A DNA stretch of 64,000 bases, taken from the NCBI GenBank assembly GCA_024401855.1, contig JAKSKH010000001.1:87643-151642 (forward strand), in the 5' to 3' direction. Position numbers and translations under genes: made by a program. Each line of letters starts with the position of its first letter. Within the stretch, counting starts at the first letter, position 1. Source of the stretch: Bacteroidales bacterium (GTDB lineage: Bacteria; Bacteroidota; Bacteroidia; Bacteroidales; UBA932). This document shows, one piece after another, positions 17,439-27,200 of the stretch. The notes beneath the pieces were generated by a model. The model was not told the DNA's origin and did no database searches. It saw only the letters and a program-made list of their open reading frames with translations.

Positions 17439-18161
17439 TTACAGTTCCACCCAGTGAATGTCAACTCCGCTTCGCATCATTCCACGGAACCAGGTCATCT
17501 GACGTTTTGCGAACTGATGGATGGCGATTGCAAGCCTGCCGCGCATCTCGTCATAGCTGAGTTCCCCTTTGAGATACAAGGTGACAAACTTGTATTCGAG
17601 GCCATATGATATCAGCACCTCTTCCGGGACACCTTCATTCAGAAGGGATCTCACCTCATCTATCATCCCTTCTTCAAGGCGTGAATCCAGACGGGCGTCT
17701 ATCCTTGCATTGCGGGTAGGCTTGTCAACACTGATTCCTATGAAATATATTCGGGCAATCCCGTTTCTGGGAGCGCTGAGAGGGACCTTCTCATGAAAAT
17801 CATAATCCCGGGTAACCGCATTTATGTACAGGCCCGTCCCCCCGCACAGAATAGGAAACTTCCCCCTGGAACGGATATCGTCACACGCCCTGCGGAAATC
17901 CTCCTTGAACATATAGACATTATATTGAGTCCCGGGCTCCGCAATGTCTATCAGATGACAGGGAATTTCTCCATAGTCCGCCAGATCCTTGCCCGTTCCA
18001 ATATCCATACGACGATAGACCTGTCTGGAATCAGCTGAGATTATCTCGCAGTTGCCGAGGGTTCGTGCCAGATTCACGGCAAGTTTCGTCTTCCCGGAAG
18101 CCGTAGGGCCGAGCACGCATATCAGATCCCAGTCATTTATGTTGAAGTCCTGAAGAATCAT
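17439..18161 (-). CDS. miaA: tRNA dimethylallyltransferase, compact form
   Basis: A 240-residue enzyme expected to prenylate A37 of UNN-reading tRNAs. Visible motifs: P-loop GPTASGKT (18-25), DSRQVYRRMDIGTGK (45-59), LCGGTGLYINAV and, near the end, AIHQFAKRQMTWFRG. It is about 60 residues shorter than common MiaA proteins: between TRDYDFHEKV and the ARIYFIGI strand the usual helical segment with the DPxxA...IHxxDxxR motif is absent. No frameshift is seen, so the shortening seems genuine. It overlaps trmB by 4 bases, placing two tRNA-modification genes together. Confidence 0.85.
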   Translation of the reverse strand: MILQDFNINDWDLICVLGPTASGKTKLAVNLARTLGNCEIISADSRQVYRRMDIGTGKDLADYGEIPCHLIDIAEPGTQYNVYMFKEDFRRACDDIRSRGKFPILCGGTGLYINAVTRDYDFHEKVPLSAPRNGIARIYFIGISVDKPTRNARIDARLDSRLEEGMIDEVRSLLNEGVPEEVLISYGLEYKFVTLYLKGELSYDEMRGRLAIAIHQFAKRQMTWFRGMMRSGVDIHWVEL

Positions 18162-18967
18162 ATCTTTGTTTCCCGAGACAATTTCCGGCGGCGTGTCTCC
18201 GCGGTATCGTGACCGAAAATCTGACGGTCACCCTCTACCGAGCGCCAATAGGCGGCATCGAATTCCGGATGAACGTATGAACCCTCGTGATCTATGCGGA
18301 AGCACAGGTATGTTATCCTGTATCCCTGTTCGCGGAATATCTTCTCGTAGAAAGTCTGCACTTCGTATACCTCGGGAGCGATGTTCACCGGCCTGTCTCC
18401 ATACAGGTCATCAGTACAGGAGATTATGTCCAGTCCGTTTGCCATGCACACCGCTCTGGTATATTCAAACAGGAAACGGGAATCCGTCTTGAGATGGACC
18501 AGCCCTCCCGGTTTCAGGAAAGAACGGTATCTTTCAAGGAACAGAGGAGACGTAAGACGGGAATTTTCACTTCTCAACTGCGGATCGGAAAAAGTAAGCC
18601 ATATCTCCGATACTTCCGAAGGGGCGAAAAAGGCTGTAATGAACTCCACCCTGGTACGAAGGAACCTCACATTCGGCATTCCGTTCTCCGTGACGTGCCT
18701 CGCTCCCTTCCAAAGTCTTGCGCCCTTGATATCCACACCGACATAGTTGCTTCCGGGATTTCTGACGGCAAGATCTATGGCATATTCCCCCTTGCCGCAA
18801 CCAAGTTCCAGGACAAGAGGGCAGGAAGAGCCCCCGAACCACTTTCCCTTGACAGGATGGTCCTTGAGATTGAAGAATCCGTCCTTCAGGAGTTCGGTCA
18901 TATCCGGCTGCAACAGGCAGTCGAAAGTCTCATTCTCAGCAAATTTGCGTAATTTATCGTGTCCCAT
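18158..18967 (-). CDS. trmB: tRNA (guanine-N7)-methyltransferase
   Basis: A 269-residue SAM-dependent enzyme that methylates G46 of tRNA. The SAM-binding motif is LVLELGCGKGEYAIDLA (about 51-67), followed by YVGVDIKGARLWKGA and the family block WLTFSDPQLRSENSRLTSP, the Bacteroidota version of the usual FPDPWPK motif. The C-terminal extension after residue 220 is a little longer than in E. coli. It overlaps miaA by 4 bases and the GldH-like gene by 14 bases. Confidence 0.92.
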   Translation of the reverse strand: MGHDKLRKFAENETFDCLLQPDMTELLKDGFFNLKDHPVKGKWFGGSSCPLVLELGCGKGEYAIDLAVRNPGSNYVGVDIKGARLWKGARHVTENGMPNVRFLRTRVEFITAFFAPSEVSEIWLTFSDPQLRSENSRLTSPLFLERYRSFLKPGGLVHLKTDSRFLFEYTRAVCMANGLDIISCTDDLYGDRPVNIAPEVYEVQTFYEKIFREQGYRITYLCFRIDHEGSYVHPEFDAAYWRSVEGDRQIFGHDTAETRRRKLSRETKI

Positions 18968-19382
18968 TCCTTTTGCAGACCAGCCCTATGCCGCACAGGC
19001 TTTCCGGCGCATCAACAGCTGTGATTTCTATTTTCCAATTCCCCGGAGGGCAGGGTTCAACCCCGCTCCGGTACAGTTCCACATTCCCTTTTATCCCTAC
19101 AGGTTCCGTGTAGACGGTTTCGCAGAATGATTCCCAATCCGGCGACACCCACCTGACTTTCAGGCAAAGACTCCGGCTTTTTCCTTCCGAAAGCCTGGAG
19201 CATATGGATATGTCATAGGAAGACAGGGAATCAGTAAGGGCCAGTTCAAACACATACTTGCCGTCCTCAGCATCGGAAGCGCGTATGAAGCTTTCCGAAG
19301 AGGAAGGTTTTTCGCAGCAACAGAGGGCCAGTCCCGCCAACAGGACCGCCACCATTACAAAAAAACCTCTCCTATAGTTCAC
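18954..19382 (-). CDS. gldH: GldH-like lipoprotein
   Basis: A 142-residue protein with a lipoprotein-type signal (core FFVMVAVLLAGLAL before the CCC at 21-23). The rest (YVFELALTDSLSSYDISI and a GNWKIEITAVDA-like block ending in GIGLVCK) fits the small GldH family linked to gliding and type IX secretion in Bacteroidota. Sequence similarity is modest; the strongest support is position, because gldH is commonly found beside the PSP1/ricT gene and holB in this phylum, as here. No other gliding genes are in the window, so the role in this organism is uncertain. Confidence 0.65.
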   Translation of the reverse strand: MNYRRGFFVMVAVLLAGLALCCCEKPSSSESFIRASDAEDGKYVFELALTDSLSSYDISICSRLSEGKSRSLCLKVRWVSPDWESFCETVYTEPVGIKGNVELYRSGVEPCPPGNWKIEITAVDAPESLCGIGLVCKRNGTR

Positions 19383-20530
19383 TGCTGCTGTTTCTTGTTC
19401 CTTTTGTTGCGGTTTCCGCTGCGGGATTTCCTGCGCTTTGGAGAGTCAAAGCGGCTTATACTGTCATCGCCGACAGCCGTAACGAACTCCGGCGAAGCGG
19501 GAACCGGATCCTCCCTGAGAGACTCAGGCTTGATTCCGTTCCTGTTCATCTTGATAATCTCCCGGACCTCGGAAGCATCGAGAGGATAGAGATTGGCATC
19601 GGAGCTCTTGTCGTAGGAGAAATACATCTTCTCCCCGAGGATATCCGTCTTGCGCAGATATGCAAGGCCATCCTGAAATTCAAGAGGCTCGCTCACCCTT
19701 GGAATACGGGACTGTGCGTCAAGGTAATTGGCAACCTCGTAATTGAGACAACACTTCAGTTTTCCGCACTGGCCGGCAAGTTTCTGAGGGTTCAGCGACA
19801 GATCCTGGCAACGGGCCGCAGAAGTTGATATGCTTTGGAACGACGTGATATAGTTGGCACAGCAGAGCTCCCTTCCGCAGATTCCCAGACCGCCTATCAG
19901 CCCGGCTTCCTGACGGACACCTATCTGCTTCATCTCTATCCTGATACGGAACTCTTCGGCAAAGACCTTAATCAATTGGCGGAAGTCCACGCGCCCGTCG
20001 GCGATATAGTAGAATATGGCTTTTGTCCCGTCTCCCTGAAACTCCACGTCCCCGATTTTCATTTCCAGCCCCAGTTCCGCAGCAATCTTGCGAGCCTTGA
20101 TCATTGTCTCCTGCTCACGCGCGATGGCCTGCTGCCACTTCTCCACATCTGCCTGGCGGGCCTTACGCAGAATCTTTTTGAACTCCACGTTCTCGGCATC
20201 AACACCCTTGGCCTTCATCTGACGGCCGACGATAGGGCCCTCAAGAGTCACGATTCCAAGGTCCTGCCCAGTGGCGGCCTCCACAATTACCATATCTCCG
20301 ACATGAATGCTCTGGGGGGAATCATTCTTGTATATGCCCTTCCGGGTATTCTTGAAACGCACCTCAAAAAAATCGGAATAAGTGCCGTCATCGGCGGCTT
20401 TAAGCCAGTTGTAGTCTCCAAGTTTGCAGCAACCGGCGCGGTATGTGCAGTTGCTTTCTCCTGTCTGCTCATCGCTGGTAACTACACAACCGCGATAGCA
20501 ATCATATTGTATGGTTTCCTTATTGTTCAT
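19379..20530 (-). CDS. ricT: PSP1-domain protein of the RicT/YaaT family
   Basis: A 383-residue cytosolic protein with a PSP1 domain. The cysteine-rich core is present: GLGICGRELCCANYI and GQCGKLKCCLNYE (about 215-265), ligands for an iron-sulfur cluster in Bacillus RicT. The tail after about 340 is Ser/Arg/Lys-rich and ends in a Lys/Gln run, probably disordered. In Bacillus, RicT acts with RicA and RicF on mRNA processing; those partners are not seen here, so the function is only suggested. It overlaps holB and the gldH-like gene by 4 bases each. Confidence 0.88.
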   Translation of the reverse strand: MNNKETIQYDCYRGCVVTSDEQTGESNCTYRAGCCKLGDYNWLKAADDGTYSDFFEVRFKNTRKGIYKNDSPQSIHVGDMVIVEAATGQDLGIVTLEGPIVGRQMKAKGVDAENVEFKKILRKARQADVEKWQQAIAREQETMIKARKIAAELGLEMKIGDVEFQGDGTKAIFYYIADGRVDFRQLIKVFAEEFRIRIEMKQIGVRQEAGLIGGLGICGRELCCANYITSFQSISTSAARCQDLSLNPQKLAGQCGKLKCCLNYEVANYLDAQSRIPRVSEPLEFQDGLAYLRKTDILGEKMYFSYDKSSDANLYPLDASEVREIIKMNRNGIKPESLREDPVPASPEFVTAVGDDSISRFDSPKRRKSRSGNRNKRNKKQQQ

Positions 20531-21474
20531 ATACTTAGGAATAATCTGTCAACAAGATCCGTAACAAGAATCTTGGTGCTAACGTTTCTGTCTATAAGGC
20601 TCTGCATTCTGCCGAATGCCTCCAAAGCCTGCCTCGGGAAAGATTTGCGGCATCCGGCGGCCCAGGTGTCAAGCACCTCCGATTCTTCGCGGCACAGAGC
20701 AGTCAAACCCTGCTGGCGGAGGAATACCTGACGCATGCGCTCAGCTGCAAATTTACAAAAAGACTTGACTTCCTCTCTTGAAGAAAGGGCGCAAATCCTG
20801 TCGGAAACCTCCAGCGCCTCCGACAGATTGCCGCTGACAAGCGCACCCATCAGGTCATCCAGGATAGAAGGATCGTCAAATCGGCACACGGAGGATTCGC
20901 GGCTCGGTACAATCCTGATTCTCTGACACCTGGAAAGAATTGTCTGAAGGACTTTCTCCGGATAATGCGATATGAAGACGAACTGAGTCTTCAGAGGGGG
21001 TTCCTCAATAAGCTTGAGCAGCCTGTTGGCGGCCTCCTGATTCATTTTTTCCGGAAGATATACGAAAACCGCCCTGTATCCACCCTCCAGTGCGCTGAGG
21101 CTCAACGATTCCAGAAGCTGTTTCGCCTCGCCCACCGCAATCACCGAATTCTTCCCTTCTATTCCGAAGGCCTCGTTCAATTCCCTCTCGGTGAAATGGG
21201 GGTTCTCCAGCATAAGTTTGCGGAATTGCTCCATATACTGTCGTGAGAGGCTCCCCGCAACGGTAGGGAATACAAAATGGATGTCCGGATGAATGAGCTT
21301 GCCCACTCTGGGATTTCCATCGAAAAGGTACTCCAGAAATGCAAGGCCCACCATAAAGCCGTCAGATCCGTCATCCTCGTGAAACAGTATGGCATGAGGG
21401 ACCTTGCCGGAATCCACCATTCCGACAAGAGCGTTGCACACGTCGCGGTTACCTTCTATGCGGTCGAATATCAT
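20527..21474 (-). CDS. holB: DNA polymerase III delta' subunit (clamp-loader)
   Basis: A 315-residue AAA+ clamp-loader protein. It begins MIFDRIEGNRDVCNAL, then VPHAILFHEDDG where active loaders have a P-loop; no GKT is present, as expected for a non-hydrolysing delta' subunit. The sensor region MNQEAANRLLKLIEEPP and the LSRCQRIRIVP segment are typical. It loads the sliding clamp during replication. It overlaps the prenyl synthase and ricT genes by 4 bases each, within a tightly coupled run. Confidence 0.87.
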   Translation of the reverse strand: MIFDRIEGNRDVCNALVGMVDSGKVPHAILFHEDDGSDGFMVGLAFLEYLFDGNPRVGKLIHPDIHFVFPTVAGSLSRQYMEQFRKLMLENPHFTERELNEAFGIEGKNSVIAVGEAKQLLESLSLSALEGGYRAVFVYLPEKMNQEAANRLLKLIEEPPLKTQFVFISHYPEKVLQTILSRCQRIRIVPSRESSVCRFDDPSILDDLMGALVSGNLSEALEVSDRICALSSREEVKSFCKFAAERMRQVFLRQQGLTALCREESEVLDTWAAGCRKSFPRQALEAFGRMQSLIDRNVSTKILVTDLVDRLFLSI

Positions 21475-22442
21475 ACCTGTCTTATTGCATTGAATCTGGC
21501 CAATGAAACAAGGGCTTCCTTTGCAGGAGAATCGGCGTAAACCGAGATGGATTCCTCGGCTTTGCGGACATAGCTGTCCAGCACGGAGGATGCATATTCT
21601 ATTCCTCCGTTATCCAGCACATAGGACGTGATTTCACTGCCGGTCCTGCATGGGTCCTTCATGTCCCGTATCATCGCACGTATCTCAGCCTCCTTTTCCG
21701 GGGCATTCCGGAATGCTCCGAGAAGAGGCAGGGTTATTTTCTTCTCCCTGATGTCCACCCCGACCGGTTTGCCCATTTCCGATGTTCCGGAATAATCCAG
21801 GATGTCATCCTTTATCTGGAACGCAAGGCCCAGCGCTACGCCATAGCTGCTTGCGGCATCTTTCATGGCATTGTCCGCACGTACGGAAACTGCCCCCGAA
21901 GTGCAGGCCACGTTGAAAAGGGAAGCGGTCTTGCAATATATTATCTTCAGGTAATCCTCCTCGGACGTGTCTGCAGTGAATGACTTCTCCAACTGAAGCA
22001 TCTCCCCTTCGGAAAGGTCACACAAAGTTTTGGAAAAAAGTCTCTTGACGTCGTCCTGACATTCGGTGTCGAATACCGCCTCAACGGCCTTTGCCAGCCA
22101 GAAGTCGCCAATGAGAATCGCGGCTGAAGGCCCCTGGAGGCTCATGACAGACGGGAATCCCCTTCTTTCCAGACTGCCGTCCGCCACGTCATCGTGCATC
22201 AGGCTTGCATTATGAAGAATCTCGGATGCCGCTGCCAGTCTGAGACTGTCGTCATTCACCTTTCCTATGGCGGCGGCATTGAGCAGAGACACCATGGGAC
22301 GCATCATTTTGCCGCTGTGCCCCAGCACCGAGTCATTGGTATCTCTCAGAAGGGACACATCGGTATGCAGATACTCCGACATCAGTATTTTAACCCGACG
22401 CCAGTCATCACCCAATATTTCAATGACTTCGTTAAAACTCAT
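21471..22442 (-). CDS. ispB: Trans-polyprenyl diphosphate synthase
   Basis: A 323-residue class I prenyltransferase. The two aspartate-rich motifs are LMHDDVADGSLERRG (first, about 82-96) and FQIKDDILDYSG (second, about 208-219). The SGKMMRP segment replaces the usual GGKRxRP. It condenses isopentenyl units into a long-chain diphosphate, probably the side chain of menaquinone; chain length cannot be read from the sequence, so the symbol is tentative. It overlaps the LOG gene upstream and holB downstream by 4 bases each. Confidence 0.88.
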   Translation of the reverse strand: MSFNEVIEILGDDWRRVKILMSEYLHTDVSLLRDTNDSVLGHSGKMMRPMVSLLNAAAIGKVNDDSLRLAAASEILHNASLMHDDVADGSLERRGFPSVMSLQGPSAAILIGDFWLAKAVEAVFDTECQDDVKRLFSKTLCDLSEGEMLQLEKSFTADTSEEDYLKIIYCKTASLFNVACTSGAVSVRADNAMKDAASSYGVALGLAFQIKDDILDYSGTSEMGKPVGVDIREKKITLPLLGAFRNAPEKEAEIRAMIRDMKDPCRTGSEITSYVLDNGGIEYASSVLDSYVRKAEESISVYADSPAKEALVSLARFNAIRQV

Positions 22443-22969
22443 ATAAGGGATTCAAGTTCTTCCAAGGTTTCGGGGAAGAAGATCAGGTTCCTGTCCTTCT
22501 GTCCGAACATCTTCCTTTCGAGCATAAAGTCCAGAAGGTTTTTCAACGGTTCGTAGAAACCTTCATAGTTGAATGCTATGATTCTGCCCTCAAACTTGCC
22601 GAGTTTTGCAAGAGTCAGGGTTTCCATGAGTTCATCAAGGGTCCCCATCCCACCGGGGAGAGCAATGGCGACGCTTGCGCCTTCCCTCATTGCATCCTTG
22701 CGCTGGGACATCGTTTCCGTCCACACAAGCTCATCCAGGGACGGATATACATACTGTTCCATGAAACGCGGGATTATGCCCCTGTGCCTGCCTCCGAACT
22801 CAACGACAGCATCGGACACCACCCCCATTGTACCCTTTACGGTACCTCCGGAGACAATGGTGTATCCACGCAAACAAGCTGCACGGACAATTTCCCGTGC
22901 AGCCTGATTGTATTTGGGATCTATATCGTAACTGGCGGAGCAGAAAATCACCGCCCTCTTTTCCGTCAT
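22439..22969 (-). CDS. LOG-family (TIGR00730) nucleotide phosphoribohydrolase
   Basis: A 176-residue cytosolic protein with a Rossmann-like fold. The family signature is VAIALPGGMGTLDELMETLT (about 101-120), preceded by SQRKDAMREGA with the catalytic Arg; GTVKGTMGVVSDA forms the phosphate-binding glycine region. Homologues release the base from nucleoside monophosphates (cytokinin activation in plants); the bacterial role is often purine or nucleotide housekeeping. It is co-transcribed with the prenyl synthase (overlap 4) and follows a barrel gene by nine bases. Confidence 0.88.
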   Translation of the reverse strand: MTEKRAVIFCSASYDIDPKYNQAAREIVRAACLRGYTIVSGGTVKGTMGVVSDAVVEFGGRHRGIIPRFMEQYVYPSLDELVWTETMSQRKDAMREGASVAIALPGGMGTLDELMETLTLAKLGKFEGRIIAFNYEGFYEPLKNLLDFMLERKMFGQKDRNLIFFPETLEELESLI

Positions 22970-22978
22970 ATCCGGCTG

Positions 22979-23581
22979 TTAAAAGAAGAATCCAAGGGTG
23001 GCGGCAATTCCGCTGCACTTGGTGTCATATATTGTTTGAGTTACGGATTTGAAAGTGATGTCCGCTCCGTAGATGGAACCCATGTTCCAGAAATAACGTA
23101 CAGACAACTGAAGATGCTTTACTATATCAACACCAAGGCCGAGTCCGACACCGTATTCGAAACGCTGCTTCACATTGTCCCATCCGGTTTCGGTTATTCC
23201 TTCCCACGTTATCTTGTTATTGACAGCATAACCCACAAAAGGCTCGGCAAATACATAGGGGCGTACAACCTCCAGATCAAAGCCGAACTGAACCTGGACA
23301 GGGACCTCTACATATCCTGTCTTGAAATTCAAGTCACCAAGACCTATAACATCACCGAGTTTTGCACCCTTGACATTATATTCAATTGCAGGCTGGATTG
23401 CAAAAGACCCGATGGGAATCTTGTAGGCCACACCCACGTGGTACTGTGTCATATTCTTGACATTCCTGGAAAATTCCTTGATGTTGCCGGTTGTAGAAGT
23501 GACACCACCGACGATTCCGAACTGAGCATTGGCATTGAGGGAAAGCACAAGCGCCAACGCGGCAAAAAACAATTTTTTCAT
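22979..23581 (-). CDS. Small outer-membrane beta-barrel protein (OmpA/PorT-like fold)
   Basis: A 200-residue protein with a signal peptide (MKKLFFAALALVLSLNANAQ), then alternating strands such as FAIQPAIEYNVKGAKL and VRPYVFAEPFVGYAVNN, ending in GIAATLGFFF with a terminal Phe. This is the outer_membrane_beta-barrel (eight-strand) pattern common in Bacteroidota. Function cannot be inferred. It lies 11 bases after trxA and nine bases before the LOG gene. Confidence 0.75.
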   Translation of the reverse strand: MKKLFFAALALVLSLNANAQFGIVGGVTSTTGNIKEFSRNVKNMTQYHVGVAYKIPIGSFAIQPAIEYNVKGAKLGDVIGLGDLNFKTGYVEVPVQVQFGFDLEVVRPYVFAEPFVGYAVNNKITWEGITETGWDNVKQRFEYGVGLGLGVDIVKHLQLSVRYFWNMGSIYGADITFKSVTQTIYDTKCSGIAATLGFFF

Positions 23582-23592
23582 TTGTTAGAAGA

Positions 23593-23907
23593 TCAATAAA
23601 GTTTTTCCAATCTGGCAATGATTTCCTGCTTGGAAACAATGCCCACCGAACGGTCGGCGACCTGGCCGTTCTTGACAAACAGGAGAGTGGGGACGTTGCG
23701 TATTCCAAAACGGACGGCAATATCCTCACAGTCATCGACATTGCATTTTGCTATGACAGCTTTGTCGGAGAGAATGCCCGCCACCTCGTCAATGGTGGGA
23801 GACAATACGCGGCAAGGGCCGCACCACGTTGCCCAGAAATCAATCAGCACCGGCTTGGATGTTGAAAGGATTTCATCAATATTGGTATTTGTAATTACAG
23901 TTTCCAT
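23593..23907 (-). CDS. trxA: Thioredoxin
   Basis: A 104-residue thioredoxin with the redox motif FWATWCGPCRVLSP (WCGPC at about 28-32) and the cis-proline segment NVPTLLFVKNG. No signal peptide is present, so it acts in the cytosol. The frame is open 13 codons further upstream, but that start would lie inside the preceding gene; the ATG at 23907 gives a normal family length and lies five bases after a TAACTTTG element. The gene may therefore be both read through from the efflux operon and expressed from its own nearly leaderless transcript. Confidence 0.93.
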   Translation of the reverse strand: METVITNTNIDEILSTSKPVLIDFWATWCGPCRVLSPTIDEVAGILSDKAVIAKCNVDDCEDIAVRFGIRNVPTLLFVKNGQVADRSVGIVSKQEIIARLEKLY

Positions 23908-23912
23908 AGAGG

Positions 23913-23947
23913 CAAAGTTAATAAAACATTTCAATATTCCACACAAA
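23913..23947 (-). promoter_or_regulatory. Internal promoter of trxA (TTTG-N23-TAACTTTG)
   Basis: On the minus strand TTTG (23944-23947) is followed after 23 bases by TAACTTTG (23913-23920). The -7 element overlaps the stop codon of the PG0541-like gene and ends five bases before the trxA ATG, predicting a start at or next to the initiation codon. The spacing is at the long end of what is usual. Confidence 0.5.
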
Positions 23948-24211
23948 AGCCCTCAAGCCGAGGTCGGGAGCATTTTCATCCTTTTCCTTAAGGTCGGCGA
24001 GTATTTTCTCAACTTTGTCGTCCTTTACCATGGCCAGGACGGCATTGTTCATCTCGGGCCATCCGTGGGTGCCCATGTGAGGCTTCCCGTTGAAACCTCC
24101 ACGGCCCTGGATCTCCTCCCAGCGGGTAAATCCCCTCTGCCGGTTTGCTTCAAGGACATCAACTATTTCTTCGTTGTATGCCTGATTGTATGATATAAAG
24201 ACAGCTTTCAT
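23918..24211 (-). CDS. PG0541-type transporter-associated protein (PII-like)
   Basis: A 97-residue cytosolic protein starting MKAVFISYNQAYNEEIVDVL. It is similar to the small PII-fold family named after Porphyromonas gingivalis PG0541, found next to RND efflux genes in Bacteroidota. Here it follows the RND pump gene by four bases, matching that context. The ATG at 24211 was preferred over an in-frame start 15 codons earlier that would lie within the pump gene. By analogy with PII-like proteins it may sense a ligand or adjust the pump; that is inference. Confidence 0.72.
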   Translation of the reverse strand: MKAVFISYNQAYNEEIVDVLEANRQRGFTRWEEIQGRGGFNGKPHMGTHGWPEMNNAVLAMVKDDKVEKILADLKEKDENAPDLGLRAFVWNIEMFY

Positions 24212-24215
24212 ATTT

Positions 24216-27200
24216 TCATTTCTTTTTTCGTTTTTCCTGTCTGGTTGCGAACACACAGTAAACAGTTGGAATCAGCACCAGGGTAACCACCGTTGAAACG
24301 GTAAGACCCCAGCATACCACCATACCCAGAGACCTCCACATTTCCGCACCTTCGCCGGTACCAACTGCCATAGGCAGCATACCGAGCACTGTGGTGAGGG
24401 TCGTCATGAGGATAGGACGCAGACGGCTCTTGGCGGCCGTTACGGATGCATCGAGCACGTTCATTCCACGCTCACGGCAAAGTATGGTGTAATCAATGAG
24501 CACGATACCGTTCTTCACAACGATTCCGATAAGGATTATCACACCTATGAGTCCCATGGCTCCAAGGGGAGTATTTGTAACCCATAGTCCGAGCAGCACA
24601 CCAACTATTGCGAAAGGCACTGAGAACATAATGACAAACGGACTCAGGAACGACTCGAACTGAGATGCCATAACCATATAGACCATTATGATTATCAATA
24701 TCATAAGCACGAAAATATCCCGGAACATATCCTGCTGGTCCTCATAGCTTCCCGCAATGATAATCGACAGTTCGGAAGGGACATCAGTATCGTCAATAAT
24801 GAGCTTGGTGGCATCCACAGCTTCACTGAGCGCATGCCCGCGCTTTACGACTCCGGTAACGGTGATGAGACGCTCGCGGTCCTTGCGCTCGATGGTGGGA
24901 GGCACGAGCGTTTCAACGAGCGTACCAAGTTCCTTCATCCTGACGGCATTTCCGGAGGCATTCGTAACTACGATATTCTCCATATCCTCTATGCTCGTAC
25001 GGAACTCGGGAGCATAGCGGACGCGTATGTTGTATTCCTCTCCGTCCTCCCGGTAGAAAGAAGCGAGGGATCCTCCCATGGCGGCGCTGAACACTGAACC
25101 GGCGGTAGTGGAATTGAGACCGTTGAGAGCAAGCTTGGTGCGGTCGAAGTCGAACTGATACTCGGGACTGTACTCCTCGCGGCTGAGAAGCACCTGGGTA
25201 TAGGAAGACTCCTTGAGCATCTTTTCCTGCAGTATCCTGGCTATGCGGTCGGTTTCCTCGAAGCTGTAGCCGTATACTTCCACCTTGACGGTGGAGGCTC
25301 CTCCCATGCTTCCCATTCCTCCCTCGGTCACGTTCGCCTTGCGGATTTCAGGATATCGGGCCAGAATCTCACGAAGCTGGTCGGCGATTTCGGCTATTCC
25401 GCGGTCGCGGGTGCCGATGCTTCCAAGGTTGATGTTCATCGAGATGATGTGCGTACCGTTGCTCTGCATGCTCGCAAACGCGTTGTCGGAGTCGGCCTGG
25501 CCGAAGGAATAGTTGAATACCTGAATCTCCGGAATCTCGGCTGTGATAACATCGTAAAGCTCAGCAGAGAAATCACGGGTGACATCCTGCGCGGTTCCTA
25601 TAGGGAGCTGCACCGTCACGCTCAGACGTCCGTCATCGCCCTGGGGGATGAACTCGGTCTTAAGGCCGGGAGCAAGGAGTCCGACCACCGCCACAAAAAT
25701 GCCGAAGGCGGAGAATATGACAAGTTTGCGGCGCCTGGTAGCCCAGTGGATGACATGGGCGTATCCGCGCGAAATTTTGTTCAGGAACTTGTCGACAGGG
25801 GTGAAGAACCACTTGTAGAAACTGCCGTGCTTCTCGTTTACTTTGAGGAAACGGGAGCAGAGCATAGGCACAAGGGTAAGGGCCGCAACCGTGGAGACTA
25901 TCATTATGATGCTCACTATCCATCCGAGCTGCTTGAAGAGGATTCCGGCCATACCGGTAATCATGGTAAGCGGCAGGAACACGCAAAGCATGGTAAGGGT
26001 TGAAGCAATGACCGAAATACCCACCTCCGAAGTGCCGTGAACAGCGGCTTCAGTGGGCTTCTCCCCTCTGGCAAGATGGGTGGAGACGTTCTCCAACACC
26101 ACAATGGCATCGTCCACAACCATACCTATCGCAATGGTGAGCGCGGACATCGAGATGATGTTCAGAGTGTTATGCGTGGCGAAGAGATATACCAGCGACG
26201 CCAGCAGAGCTATAGGGATGGAGAGTACTATTATGAATGTCGACTTCCAGTTGCCCAGGAAGATGAACACCACCAGCATGACCACAAGGAAGGTTATGAT
26301 GATAGTCTCCTTGAGAGTGTTGATAGTATTGATGATGTTGGTGGACGAATCCACGATTGGAGTGATCTCTATGTCGGCCGGAAGGGTTTTCTCAACCTCG
26401 GCCAGAGTCTTCTTTACATCCCTGATTACATTTACGGTATTGGCGCCCGTCTGCTTCTGGATGGTTATTCGGGCTGAACGGATTCCGTTAGTGAAGGACT
26501 CCTGCTCACGCTCCTCGCTGCCGTCACGTATGGTGGCGACATCACGCAGATAGACGGTCTTGCCGCGGACGGCCCCGATAACTATGTCAAGCAGTTCGGA
26601 CGGATCCTTGAACTCCTTCTGAACACGCAGGGTGAAGGTCTCTGTTCCTATGTCTATGTTTCCGGAAGGAAGATTCCTGTTCTCTGCGGCAATGACAGAG
26701 GCAATCGTGGACACGTTCAAGCCGTAGGCCTGAAGTCTGTTGGGATCGCAGTAAACCTGTATTTCGCGCGTGGGGGCGCCTATGACGCTCACGGTTCCCA
26801 CTCCGGATACGCGCGCAAGAGGGGTGGCCACCTTGTCGTCCAGAATCTTGTCGAGTCCGGGAAGGCTCTCCTTTGCAGTGGCGGAAAGCAGCATGATGGG
26901 CATATCATCCGCACTGAACTTGAAAATCATCGGGACTGAGGCTCCGTCCGGCAGGACGGAATTCACCATGTCCAGCTTGTCACGGACATTGTTGGTTGCC
27001 TCTTCTATATCTATTCCGTACTCGAATTCGAGAGTGAGGAGAGCTACATTCTCCTTTGACGTGGAGTTGAGTCTCTTGAGGTGCTCCACACCATTGAGGG
27101 CATTCTCCAGGACCTTTGTAAGATTGGTCTCTATATCAGCGGCGTTCACGCCCTGATATGAAGACATCACCATAATTATATTGGCGTCGAAATCCGGATA

